From assembly GCA_947177165.1 (NCBI GenBank), contig CAMWTP010000019.1, positions 1-64,000 of the forward strand: a stretch of 64,000 nt of DNA, given 5' to 3'. Position numbers and translations under genes: made by a program. The notes below the pieces were generated by a model. The model searched no databases. It saw only the letters and a program-made list of their open reading frames with translations, and was not told the DNA's origin. The DNA comes from an uncultured Lachnospiraceae bacterium (GTDB taxonomy: Bacteria; Bacillota; Clostridia; Lachnospirales; Lachnospiraceae). Of the stretch, positions 40,433 through 50,400 are shown in pieces; position 1 is the stretch's first letter; each line of letters begins with the position of its first letter.

Positions 40433-43066
40433 TTACTTTAGCTGATACCAAATCGTATACTGTCCCGATCCTGCGTCTGCCCTGCGTACATCTCCGTTTT
40501 CTGCAAAATCCAGACCACCGGTGTCCGACACACTGTCTGCCTGTGATAAAATAATCGTTGCTGTGGTGTTTACCGGAATCTCCACAAAAAGCAACATCTG
40601 ACGCGCCTGCCTTTCCCAGCGGACAGAAATCCTGCCATATTCACATAAATGTGTTGTTTCCGCATATGTCAGTCCTCCTCCCGGCTGCGGTTCCACATAA
40701 AAATGCTGGTATCCCGGCTGGTTTTCATCCCGCTTTAATCCTGCACACACTTCGTACAGCCATTTGCCGATCGAACCATACGCATAATGATTAAACGAAT
40801 TCATGTCCGCACTCCACATACTGCCGTCCGGTTTCAGCCCGTCCCAGTGCTCCCAGACAGTCGTCGCCCCCTGCTCCACCTGATACAGCCATGACGGGAA
40901 ATCTTTCTTCAGCAGCAGCTCATAGGCTTTGTCAAGGCATCCGTTTTCGCTCAGCGCGTGCATGATAAACGGTGTTCCGAGAAAACCTGTGGACAAGTAC
41001 ATATTTCTCTGTTCAAGCAGCTCCACCAGACGGTCTACTGTCTTTTGGCGATACTGTTCCGGCGCCAATCCAAAACTGAGCGCAAGCACGTGCGCTGTCT
41101 GTGTCTGGATGCTCATCTGTCCATCCTGCAGGAAATACCTCTTCTGAAAATGGCGGACTGCCTCACTGTACACTTCATCATATTTCCGGGAATCCTCGTC
41201 CCTGCCGACGACAGCCGCCATCTTCGCAAACAGACCGCTGACATATGCAAAATACGCTGCGCTTGTCAGTTCAGCCGGTGTCGCGCCATGATAACTTCCC
41301 TCTTCCGCGTCAAGCCCCAGCCAGTCCCCAAACTGTGAGCCATAACTGTAGATGCCGTCCTCTGTGTGCTCCATAATAAAGTCGATCCACGCTTTCATGC
41401 TCCCATACTGCTGATAAATGATCGTCATATCCCCCGTCTCCTGGTACAGAATCCACGGAAGCACCACCGCCGCGTCGCCCCAGCCGGAAGCGCCGCAGAA
41501 ACTGTCCGGCTGGCTTGGCGCAAGCACGTCAGGCACAACATACGTCACCGCGCCGTCCGGCTGCTGGTCTGCTGTCAGGTCACACAGCCACTTGCGGTAA
41601 AATTCATACATATCCATAAGATAGCACGCCGTGTTGCAGAAAGCCTGCACATCCCCTGTCCAGCCCAGCCGCTCATCCCTCTGTGGGCAGTCGGATGGAA
41701 TATCGACAGAGTTTCCCTTCAACCCCCACAGGATATTGCGCTGCAGCTGGTTCAGCAATGGCTCCGAGCACTCAAACGTCCCCGTCTCCTCCATATCCGA
41801 GTACAGAACAAGCGCTTTGAAATGATCCGCCAGAACCTCACCGGGATACTGCCTGATCCACACATACCGAAATCCCTGAAAGGTAAAGTGGGGATGGTAG
41901 GTCTCCTCACCTTTCCCTCTGCAGATATACTGTATTGTCTGCTTTGCCGTTCGGAGATTCTCCGTGTACACATTTCCCACGCAGTCCAGTGTCTCGAAAC
42001 ACACCAGCTCCACAATATCACATGGATTCCCCGATACGCGAAACTGTACCCACCCACTGATATTCTGGCCAAAATCAAGTACCATTTCTCCCCTTGGTGT
42101 CGTCAGAATTTCTTTTACCGCGAGCGTCTGCTGAATCTTTACAGCACTACCCGACTGCGGACAGAGCTGTTCTCGCTTCTGCTGTGTCAACTGCACTGTG
42201 CGCCAGCCATCCTCCGCAACCCCCGGCTTGTTCCACCCCTCTGTTTCCAAGGCGGCATCGCAGATTTCTCCATCATAAATTTCTGAGAATGTAATCCCGG
42301 AATCCGCTCCTTTCCATGTGTGATCGGTACAGATGGACTCCTCGCTCCCATCTTCGTAGCGCACAATCAGCTCTCCCGAAAATGCGGCGTAGTCCCCGTA
42401 AAAATTATGGATCCTGTGATAGGAAATATCCCCTTTATACCACCCCGCGCCGACCAGAGCGCCCCACGTATTGACACCCTGCGCAATCTGTCCTGTAACA
42501 TCATAGGTCTGGTAGAGCAGACGCTTGCGGTAGCTCGTCCAGCCAGGGGCAAGCTCGTCCTCCCCGATGCGGACTCCATTCAGAAACGTCTGGTAAAGCC
42601 CCTGTGCTGTCGCTGTCAGGAATGCCTCTTTGACTGGTTTTTCTATCACGAACTCGCGGCGCAGTTTCGTCACTGGAGAACGGTTCTTATCTTTTGCCTG
42701 CTCCGCCGTGATAAAGTCCGCTTTCCAGCTCCTTCCTCCCCGCAGTGCCGTGAGAAAACGCGCAGTGCCCCATCCGCTGTCCTCCCCATAATTGTCCTGG
42801 ATTTTGACACGCACATAATAATACTGTATGGACTCCAGCGCAATCTGCGAGGTGTCAACCGACACATTCTGCGACTGGTCTGATTCTATATTTCCCGTAT
42901 CATAAAGGACTTCCTCAAAATCACTGTTCTTTGCAACCTGAAGCTGATACCCCTTCTGGACTACATCTGCATGGTCTGACGCAATCTTCCAGCCGACAAC
43001 AAAATTGCCCGCAATGCCTTTTGCCTCTTTTAAATGATTGATCCGTATCTCTGTGATCTGCAGCAT
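40433..43066 (-). CDS. GH78 alpha-L-rhamnosidase
   Basis: 877 residues. N-terminal fibronectin-like and jelly-roll domains, then an (alpha/alpha)6 catalytic domain with the GH78 signature DCPQRDERLGWTGD (about 457-470), which holds the general acid. No signal peptide, so it acts in the cytoplasm on imported oligosaccharides. It removes terminal rhamnose, fitting the rhamnogalacturonan genes 7-20 kb away. Ribosome site GGAGGG; promoter TTGACG-18-TATAAT at 43178-43149. Single-gene unit; a 10-bp dyad in its leader may be regulatory. Confidence 0.95.
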   Translation of the reverse strand: MLQITEIRINHLKEAKGIAGNFVVGWKIASDHADVVQKGYQLQVAKNSDFEEVLYDTGNIESDQSQNVSVDTSQIALESIQYYYVRVKIQDNYGEDSGWGTARFLTALRGGRSWKADFITAEQAKDKNRSPVTKLRREFVIEKPVKEAFLTATAQGLYQTFLNGVRIGEDELAPGWTSYRKRLLYQTYDVTGQIAQGVNTWGALVGAGWYKGDISYHRIHNFYGDYAAFSGELIVRYEDGSEESICTDHTWKGADSGITFSEIYDGEICDAALETEGWNKPGVAEDGWRTVQLTQQKREQLCPQSGSAVKIQQTLAVKEILTTPRGEMVLDFGQNISGWVQFRVSGNPCDIVELVCFETLDCVGNVYTENLRTAKQTIQYICRGKGEETYHPHFTFQGFRYVWIRQYPGEVLADHFKALVLYSDMEETGTFECSEPLLNQLQRNILWGLKGNSVDIPSDCPQRDERLGWTGDVQAFCNTACYLMDMYEFYRKWLCDLTADQQPDGAVTYVVPDVLAPSQPDSFCGASGWGDAAVVLPWILYQETGDMTIIYQQYGSMKAWIDFIMEHTEDGIYSYGSQFGDWLGLDAEEGSYHGATPAELTSAAYFAYVSGLFAKMAAVVGRDEDSRKYDEVYSEAVRHFQKRYFLQDGQMSIQTQTAHVLALSFGLAPEQYRQKTVDRLVELLEQRNMYLSTGFLGTPFIMHALSENGCLDKAYELLLKKDFPSWLYQVEQGATTVWEHWDGLKPDGSMWSADMNSFNHYAYGSIGKWLYEVCAGLKRDENQPGYQHFYVEPQPGGGLTYAETTHLCEYGRISVRWERQARQMLLFVEIPVNTTATIILSQADSVSDTGGLDFAENGDVRRADAGSGQYTIWYQLK

Positions 43067-43086
43067 AAATACCCTCCATCTGTTTT

Positions 43087-43121
43087 AGGAACTGTACAAT
43101 AACAGCCCAAATACAGTTCCT
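43087..43121 (-). promoter_or_regulatory. 10-bp inverted repeat in the GH78 leader
   Basis: AGGAACTGTA (43087-43096) and TACAGTTCCT (43112-43121) are perfect complements separated by 15 nt. It lies downstream of the predicted start (near 43142) and before the start codon. The 12-mer ACAGTTCCTTAT recurs at 50874-50885 before the DUF5107 gene. Either an operator or an RNA hairpin. Confidence 0.55.
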
Positions 43122-43148
43122 TATTTGATTTGTTATTGATATACTTTC

Positions 43149-43178
43149 ATTATATTTACATTCCGCACTGCCCGTCAA
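43149..43178 (-). promoter_or_regulatory. promoter of the GH78 gene
   Basis: Minus strand TTGACG (43178-43173), 18-nt spacer, TATAAT (43154-43149). Confidence 0.7.
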
Positions 43179-43185
43179 CCGTAAG

Positions 43186-43566
43186 CTATGTTCCGTCCCA
43201 CATACTATGAACATTTTTATTCCCTGCCGGAAGCGTACAATCCAGACTGCTAACAGCGTCCGGCTGTTGATGTCCACATCTGCCATCAGATACTGGTTCA
43301 CAAAAAGCTTGGAACGCGTCACCGCACCATATCCACTTGTCCCTCTTAACGCCATCGACAAAAAAGATACCGCTGCAGGGCCTGAATGCTTCCCTTGACT
43401 CCCCACAGTATACCGTTAAAGGGCAGTAAGCATCCTTATAAGTGATCTCCAAAGATGCTGTCAGCTCTGTCTCTCCCCTGTAATCAGAAAAGTCAGGCAG
43501 GTTTTCCCAGCAGCAGGGTGTTGCAACCTGAAATACCCTCCCTGCATGCTGCCCCTGGCAGGGCAT
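43186..43566 (-). pseudogene. glycoside hydrolase relic
   Basis: The first part, VATPCCWENLPDFSDYRGE, resembles the sugar-binding jelly-roll domain of GH2-type enzymes (the PCCWE...DYRG pattern). It then continues in a second frame (GYGAVTRSKLFVNQY), which implies a frameshift near 43340. No catalytic domain is present. It sits right before the GH78 promoter. Confidence 0.45.
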
Positions 43567-43709
43567 AAACTAACTCCCACAGGCTCCCGGTAAGCTCCGG
43601 CTGTTTTCTTATATTATGCGTTGTAAAAGTCCTTATCTATCCGTTTGTACCCCCCTACGTAACCCGCATTAACTCATTTGATATCAAGATGTAACAGCCA
43701 TTATCCTGT

Positions 43710-44474
43710 TTAATGTTCTCTGTTTACCCACTCCATAATGCATCTGACTGTAATCTCCCTCTGCTCCTCACCGCTGATCCCCGGTATTCCGTCACCCTGC
43801 TGTATTCCATAACTTCCAAACTGTGCATGGCAACCTTCCCCGATCTCGTATTCCTCCATGTTCTCCGGCAGATTTACCAGTTTGCTGGAGTATTTTTCCA
43901 TATCCAGCACGCCGTCCCTGCTCCCGTATACAGAGAGCACCTCCAGCCCGGACTTGCTTATGTCTTCTGTTGAATATGCTGCCAGAAGGATAAGGCCTTC
44001 GTATTCCTCCGCGTGCCCTGCCACATAGCTTGCAGCCATGGAGCCGCCGAGGGAATGACCACCTATGTACCAATTGCCGATCTCCGGGAACATCTTCTGC
44101 ATTCCCTCTGCCGCATCGATGTCAAGCACGGCCAGGTTCCACGGCATCCTGACCAGCACGCAAAACATCCCCTGCGCCGCCAGTTCATGGAGCAGGGGTG
44201 CATACGCGGTGTATTCCACCTTGCCACCTGGATAAAATATCAGTCCGGCTACAGGGTTTTCCGGTGAAAAAACAGTCATATCCTTCAAAGTCTGGTCTAC
44301 TGTTACTGCCTCATCTGTCACAAGGGCATCCATTGCAGTACTATCTGCATGGTAATACTCGCTGGCATAAATGACACAGAGCAGGAATAGTGCTGCCAGA
44401 ACTGCACAGGCAGCAATCAATACCACTTTCCATTTCCTATGCTTTTGTCGGTCACTGTCTGTATATCCGTACAT
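43710..44474 (-). CDS. membrane-anchored alpha/beta hydrolase
   Basis: 254 residues. N-terminal helix (about 16-37) anchors the protein, with the hydrolase outside the cell. Nucleophile elbow GGHSLGG (Ser141), probable Asp187 in YGSRDGV, and His216 in GCHAQFG give a complete triad; FYPGGKVEY supplies the oxyanion region. Typical of the alpha/beta-hydrolase_5 group in Firmicutes; substrate unknown. Ribosome site AAAGGGG. Confidence 0.88.
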   Translation of the reverse strand: MYGYTDSDRQKHRKWKVVLIAACAVLAALFLLCVIYASEYYHADSTAMDALVTDEAVTVDQTLKDMTVFSPENPVAGLIFYPGGKVEYTAYAPLLHELAAQGMFCVLVRMPWNLAVLDIDAAEGMQKMFPEIGNWYIGGHSLGGSMAASYVAGHAEEYEGLILLAAYSTEDISKSGLEVLSVYGSRDGVLDMEKYSSKLVNLPENMEEYEIGEGCHAQFGSYGIQQGDGIPGISGEEQREITVRCIMEWVNREH

Positions 44475-44783
44475 ACATTATTTCCCCTTTATGTTAATTT
44501 CGTTCCTATATGCAGTTCTCATACCTTTCCATATCCGCATCTGCATCAGCATATTATACTCACGCCAGCCGCAGCCGCGAAGCGGCATATTTCCTTATGC
44601 GGCTGTGTGCATAACTTTATACTGAGCAGTCAGTCTTTTCGACCGCCAATATAATATGTTTTGTTTCACATATATTTCATTCCCACACATATATAAGAAA
44701 CAACACTTGTAATTTCTATATTAATATATATTAAACTTGCAGATGGCGTTTAAAATATAAAAAATTTATTCGATCCACTATGA
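44475..44783. other. intergenic region with GC-rich dyad
   Basis: 309 nt between two minus-strand genes. It contains the imperfect GC-rich dyad GCCGC...GCGGC around 44566-44605, with no T tract on either side, and long AT-rich parts. No gene seen. Confidence 0.4.
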
Positions 44784-45938
44784 TTATGCCAGCCACACAT
44801 TCAGCAGCATAAGCGCCGTCAAAAAGCAGATATTTCCCACTGTGAAAAGCAGGATATAGGCACCCTTGCGCCCGCCTGCCTCCTTTGCCACATACTTATA
44901 AGAAATCAGGCTTGCCATGGATGCGATCAGTGTTCCCAGTCCGCCCAGATTTGTGCCGATGACCAGTGCTGCAAAATCATCCGTAAATCCCGACAACAGA
45001 AGTGCTGCTGGAACATTGCTGATGACCTGGCTTGCAATAATGGATGTGTATACCTCCCTGCCAGTAATGATATCCTGCAGAAAAGCGCAAAAGGCAGGGA
45101 TTCTTCCTACATTTCCGATAAAGATAAAGAATCCTGCAAAGGTAAAAAGCAGGGAATAGTCCACTTTCACAAGTACCCGCTTATCTGCCATCAATATCAC
45201 AAGAAAAACCACCAAAAAGACTGCCTGCCATGGCAGTATATGCCCTACCGTAAGTAAACAGAGCAAAAACAGTATCATATAAATCACAAGCAGATATATG
45301 GCCGTTCTTCCATCCTGTTTATGCCATGGCTCCCCCTGTACAGACGACGGCTCCAACTTTAAATCACGGGAACATATACTGCCCTGTACCAGCCCCCATC
45401 CTGACAAAAGTACCAGGGACAAAGCTGTATATGGCAGCATCAGCACAAGAAACGCACCAACAGAAAACCCTGCTTTCCCATAGAGATATAAATTCTGCGG
45501 GTTTCCGACCGGCGTCAGCATGCTTCCCAGATTTGCAGCGATCGTCTGCATCACCACAACCGGCAGGAGCAGCCGTTTTTTCTGTTCTTCCCCCAACAGG
45601 TCAAGTACCGTAAAGGTAAACGGCACAAACGTGATCAGCGCGACATCATTTGTAATGAGCATACTGGAGAAGAAACAGAGCAGAACCAGTGTCAGTACGA
45701 GACTTCGCCCACTCTTTACACGTCCAAGGAGCATTTGGGCGATCCATCTGAATATCCCTATCTTCTGCAGTCCTGCCATGACACTCATCAGGCAGAACAG
45801 GACTGCCAGTGTCCTGAAATCAATATAGTCCAGATATCCCCTGTCCGGAGGCACGAAAAATGCTGAAACGGCTGCAAGCATAAGCGAGACGCACAGCACG
45901 GTTTCCTTTCTCAAAAATGCGGTGACTTTGTTCATCAT
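44784..45938 (-). CDS. SLC13/ArsB-type ion-coupled permease
   Basis: 384 residues from the ATG at 45938 (GGGGAGAG upstream). About ten membrane helices; the two halves carry the family's conserved loops SSMLITNDVALITFVPF with MLTPVGNPQNL, and QVISNVPAALLLSG with GTNLGGLGTL. This fits the arsenite/citrate-type ion transporter superfamily; arsenite is unlikely without ars genes nearby, so an organic anion is more probable. It lies 37 nt after the tyrosine recombinase gene on the same strand and may share its promoter. Confidence 0.85.
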   Translation of the reverse strand: MMNKVTAFLRKETVLCVSLMLAAVSAFFVPPDRGYLDYIDFRTLAVLFCLMSVMAGLQKIGIFRWIAQMLLGRVKSGRSLVLTLVLLCFFSSMLITNDVALITFVPFTFTVLDLLGEEQKKRLLLPVVVMQTIAANLGSMLTPVGNPQNLYLYGKAGFSVGAFLVLMLPYTALSLVLLSGWGLVQGSICSRDLKLEPSSVQGEPWHKQDGRTAIYLLVIYMILFLLCLLTVGHILPWQAVFLVVFLVILMADKRVLVKVDYSLLFTFAGFFIFIGNVGRIPAFCAFLQDIITGREVYTSIIASQVISNVPAALLLSGFTDDFAALVIGTNLGGLGTLIASMASLISYKYVAKEAGGRKGAYILLFTVGNICFLTALMLLNVWLA

Positions 45939-45975
45939 TGTAACTCTCCCCATAGGTTTTGCTATTGGCAGTATT

Positions 45976-46935
45976 CTATTCTTTCCCGCCCTGTGAGATA
46001 TATTTCTCAATCGCTGTCATGCTTTTTACGCCAAGCCGCCCCTTGAGCTCCTGCATGTCTCTGGTCTCCTGGTAAAAATTGGCTGCCGAAATCTCCCTCA
46101 GCTTTTCAGCAGAGATCGTCTGCGGGTTATTTCCGGCAATGGAATACTTTTTCAGTACCCTCTGTATGGACCGGACTGCAAGACGCCTGCCATCGGACGT
46201 GACAAACAAAGGAGATACCCTGTCATCAGGCCCTGATGGAACAGCCCTGCCATGGTCAATGTATTGTTCAAGCTTTTCCTTTGTTTCCTTTTTTAGGCTG
46301 ATCGTTCTTTTCTGGATATAGATCTGTGAAAAATTCCTGTCAAAATCTTCGATGTTCAGTGCATTCACTTCCGATATCCTGATCCCCGCATCAAGGATCA
46401 GCGCGATCATGGCCATATCCCTGAGACGGTACTTTTCGTGGTGTTTCTTCTGGATATCGGAAAGCCCCGTCCCATTTTCAACCGCATCCAAAAAACCTGC
46501 CACTTCCAGGTCAGCCTTCTTATTATCACTGTTTTTTGGCTCTTTTCCTGTCGTTTCCCAGAACAGCTGCTCCAGAGCTTTTCCGGAACATACCGGATTC
46601 CCGCTGACTACGTGTATATCGTTCAGATGGTTGAACCACCCATTCAGTGCAGTCCGGGTGCGCTGGATGGTACTGTATCCATTGCCTTTTTCGATATTGG
46701 TTCGAAAATATTCCCTGATATCGTCATAGGTTATTTCAGAATATGTCCCGAAATTTATCGTATCCTTATTCACAATCTTCTTTTCTGTCAGATATTCGTT
46801 AAATCTCAGAAGCTCATACACGTAGATAATCTTCGTTGTGGTACTTTTGTTCAGATTCATGATATATCCCTGATTTGCTTCCGGAAGTCTCTCACAGAGC
46901 TCTATCAGCTTCCGGATTTCCGCATTCTCTTCCAT
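45976..46935 (-). CDS. tyrosine recombinase with altered active site
   Basis: 319 residues: SAM-like N-terminal DNA-binding domain (20-140) and catalytic domain with the first Arg in DAGIRISEVNAL and the final Tyr in AIEKYI. The usual HxLRH is EKLRE and the LLGH motif is RLGV, so both box-II His positions are changed while both Arg and the Tyr remain. Ribosome site AGGAG, promoter TTGTAT-17-TATAAT. No attachment site or phage genes are nearby. It could act in chromosomal inversion or switching, or be a degenerate integrase. Confidence 0.85.
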   Translation of the reverse strand: MEENAEIRKLIELCERLPEANQGYIMNLNKSTTTKIIYVYELLRFNEYLTEKKIVNKDTINFGTYSEITYDDIREYFRTNIEKGNGYSTIQRTRTALNGWFNHLNDIHVVSGNPVCSGKALEQLFWETTGKEPKNSDNKKADLEVAGFLDAVENGTGLSDIQKKHHEKYRLRDMAMIALILDAGIRISEVNALNIEDFDRNFSQIYIQKRTISLKKETKEKLEQYIDHGRAVPSGPDDRVSPLFVTSDGRRLAVRSIQRVLKKYSIAGNNPQTISAEKLREISAANFYQETRDMQELKGRLGVKSMTAIEKYISQGGKE

Positions 46936-46984
46936 AATTACTCCTGTAAAGTGGCTGTTGTTTTCCTTTGCATACTACGAATCC

Positions 46985-47013
46985 ATTATACCATCAATTC
47001 TCAAAAGATACAA
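46985..47013 (-). promoter_or_regulatory. promoter of the recombinase gene
   Basis: Minus strand TTGTAT (47013-47008), 17-nt spacer, TATAAT (46990-46985), about 50 nt before the start codon. Confidence 0.6.
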
Positions 47014-47015
47014 CA

Positions 47016-47057
47016 AAAATACAATGCGCATATTAAATATTACACGCATTGTATTTT
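47016..47057. terminator. bidirectional terminator
   Basis: The perfect 13-bp stem AAAATACAATGCG (47016-47028) with CGCATTGTATTTT (47045-47057), 16-nt loop, with T-rich flanks on both strands. It follows the serine-hydrolase relic and precedes the recombinase promoter. Confidence 0.75.
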
Positions 47058-47463
47058 ACCTGAGAAAAGAGTTCCTTTGCTCCATGTACTCAGCAAGGCT
47101 GTATCCGGTAGCATTCGTGATCATCTCGCCCAGAATTTCTGTGTTAATGCTCAGATATCTCCGGTAAGTATATGGCTCTTCCTGTATGCCGTACTTTGAG
47201 ATCACTTTCATGGCAGAAGCCCCCATCAATGTCCGCATGGAAAAACCACTCATGTCCGTGTCCTCGTCAAAATCAATGCCGGATGCCATCTGCAGGCATG
47301 CCCTGATCGGTATGTTTTCCAGCTCCGAACCTGTGGAATATAGTCCATCAGAATGTAAAGGTAGCTGCTGCAAAAATTGATGGGTAACCGTGACATAGTA
47401 TTCTCTGTATGAAAAATCAATATGATATACATGAATATATTCGTTACAGTCCCATATTCTCAT
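47056..47463 (-). pseudogene. serine hydrolase (class C beta-lactamase-like) fragment
   Basis: Residues such as LQMASGIDFDED and RYLSINTEILGEMITNATG, SLAEYMEQ match the middle of beta-lactamase-like serine hydrolases (the YxN motif region reads YLSIN). The N-terminal SxxK part and the C-terminal KTG part are missing; the frame ends inside a terminator hairpin. It overlaps the 3' end of the DUF5107 gene by 20 nt. Confidence 0.7.
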
Positions 47464-50400
47464 ATACCCTGCACATCATATGAGACGGCTCAATCGCTGT
47501 GGCTTCCCTCAGGAAACCATCCGCTTTCTTCTGATCTCCAAGCCCCATATTTCCAAGTGCCATCAGATAATAACAGTGTGCGCGGTTCTTCGCAGTATAA
47601 TCCTCGTCAAAGATCAGGAAATCCGGCAGGGATACCGCAAAGTATTCAATCTTCACCTGATCCGCAAGGTGCTGCTCCCCGTAATCGATCAGGCGGTAAA
47701 ACCGAGATCGCGCTTCCCTCACTTTGCCCAGCTTCAGGTACGCCAGTCCCTGATACAGGATCATATCGGCAGGCTGGTCATTATAGTACATTGCCCCCGC
47801 CGGCTCGTCCGTGCCGGTCGTGGCAGTCTCATAACATTCTCTTGCTTCCTCGTCTCTGCCCTGCCCCTCCAGCGCCAGTCCCAGACGATAATAGAGATGG
47901 TTGTCCTTCGTTCCTTCCAGCCTGCCCTCCCCCAGATTTTCCGGGTAGACAAGCGCATCCCGCAGCAGCTTTTCCGCATCCGCAAAACGCTTTTCACCAA
48001 GCGCCTTTCCCGCCATTCCGAGGAGCGCCAGCGTATACTGTGTGGTGATCTTACCCTCTCCGCCTTCCCATGGGTGAAAACGGTGCCCCATGATGCACGC
48101 ATACGCCTTCTCATGATCACCCGTCAGGTTCACCAGCGTGATATATTCGGCATAAAGGTCATCGCGCCTGTCGATCAGCTCCCTGTGTGCCTCATACTCT
48201 GCCAGACGTTCCCCGAACGTCCAGCCCAGCTTCCTGTGCAGCTGGTCAAGCTCCAGGAAAATGCGCACGTCCGCTGTATCCAGCGAAAAAGCTTTCTCCA
48301 TCGCTGTCTCTGCCTTATTGGCATCCTTTGCCTTATTGTAATAAGCCAGCGACAGGTTTCTCCACGCTGTAGGAAACTGCGGATCCGCCTCCACAGATGC
48401 CTCCCAGAGTTCCACAGACTGCTCCCACTGCAGCTTATCGTAATACAGATTGCCCAGATAATAGCATGCCTTTGCCCTGCAGCCATTTTTGATGGCAAAA
48501 CGGAGCACTGCGATATCCTCCAGCTTGTTCGGGAAACAGTAATCCGGCACTGCTTTTTCTGCCCGTTCAAGCAGTTCTTTTGCGGCATTATGCTGCCCCA
48601 TACAGTCTGCATAATAAGCCCTGTAATAATACAGCATGGGATACTCTTTCGTGCATGCGCCGAGAACCTCCATGGCTTCCTCATAAGCGCCAAACTCTGC
48701 ATAGTCTCTTGCCATCATCAGGTAATTCTCCTGAAAATCCCGCATTGTTGTATTGAGCGCTGTTCTTAATTCAGCGGCATCCGCGCTGTTTATGATGACC
48801 TGTTCATTGCAGGAGACAAAGTCAAACGGATCAAGTGTGAGATTCTCTGAAATCCACGCAGCCGCCTGTCCCTCTTTTCCCAGTTTTCGCAGCAGATACG
48901 CTTTTAATCCTCTCGCCTTGATGTGGTGGGCATTTTTTACCAGCGTCTTTTCCACATGGTCATAAGCCCTGGAATATTTCTTTTGCTGCGCGTCGATGGC
49001 CGCCAAATAATAGAATGACATCTCCTGCTGTTCGTTGCTCCAGGTCGCTTTGTAAAAAGCATCATAGGCTTCCTCTGTTTTATTCTGATAAAAAAGTACC
49101 AGCCCCAGCAGATAATAGGACTCGCTGTTATATGGATTCGGGTTTCTCTCGGTCAGCCGCTCCAGCGCTTTCCTGAAATGCTTCTCTGCGTCAGCAAACC
49201 GCCCCCGCCGCATCAGCAGCAGTCCATAAGCGTCATTGATGCGGATGTCACCGGGATCACGCTTTAAGCCCTCCAGATAATAGGGATCCGGCAGATAGGT
49301 GGCATGGCGGTACTGCTCGATGTGCTGTCCGGTCAGATACAGTTCCTCGTTCGTCATGATCTCCTGCGGCTCTTTTGCTGCCCGGGCCGGTTCCGGAAGC
49401 TTTGGGATTTCCTGTCTTTCCGGCTGGTACGCTGCCAGACATCTTCCGTCTGCGCAGACTGCCAGATGCAGTTCCTCCTCCCTGACACCATTTGGCAAGT
49501 GAACAGTTGTTTCATAAATATCAACTGGGGAAATCTTTGCCGTTTCATCCAGTATCTTCTGTCCAGCCGCCGTCAGTACGATCTCGGCGTTCTCGTACAC
49601 GCTGGTCGCATAGACGATCACCCTGGCTGTCTCCCCGTCACAGGAGAGATGGACAGCCGCCTCTGTCGTGGCATTTTTCACCTGTCCGACTGCCTTGTAA
49701 GGCATGAAATACTGTTTGAATGTCTTTTCCTCAAAAGGCTTCAGCCATGTAAAATCAGGCTGATTGTCCGTGAACACACCTGTCATCAGCTCCACATAAG
49801 GGCCGTCCTCATCCGTCAGGTTTCTGTCCCATGCCTTCCCAAAATCACCGCATCCCCATGTCCACTGCTTCTTTCCGGGAGAAATGTGGTGATCCGCCAC
49901 ATGCAGGATCCCGGCTCCCACGCCATAGTCATATCCGCCCACAAAATCATACTTGGACTTCTCCGCCATATAGGAAGTGGGGACTGGAATATTTTTGTAG
50001 CAGGATATGTCCACGCCCTCGCTGTAGTCCTTCTTGTAATAAATACCTGTCGCAATCGGGAAACGTGATACGTCCCTCCTGCCATGGTCCATCACCGCAT
50101 GCACATCGGGCGGAAAGACAGACTGCGTATTGTCGTTGACCGGAACGGCAGGGTTTGCCCACCACAGGAATGTCTGCGGCGTGGATGTCCGGTTATAGAG
50201 CTGCCCGGTTATTTCTATATAGGCTTTTCCGGGATAAAGGGTGAATATCATCAGGCCTTTCGTACCGTACATCTGGTCAACATCGTGCAAAAGCACGGAC
50301 GCACTTCCGTCCTCATTTTCTCTGCATATATAGTCGACGGGCAAAAATGTGGTCGGCCTGTGATGCTGGGGCCAGTTAAATTCGATTCCCCCGGAAATCC

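Noticed and set aside
41366-42286. 306-codon open frame on the plus strand
   Set aside because: Antisense to the GH78 catalytic domain; Arg/His/Pro-rich shadow without a family pattern.
44784-45938. Arsenite efflux pump ArsB
   Set aside because: The family resemblance is only at superfamily level and there is no arsR, arsA or arsC nearby.
47480-48769. 429-codon open frame on the plus strand
   Set aside because: Antisense to the TPR half of the DUF5107 gene, whose protein shows clear repeats; the opposite reading has biased composition and no ribosome site.
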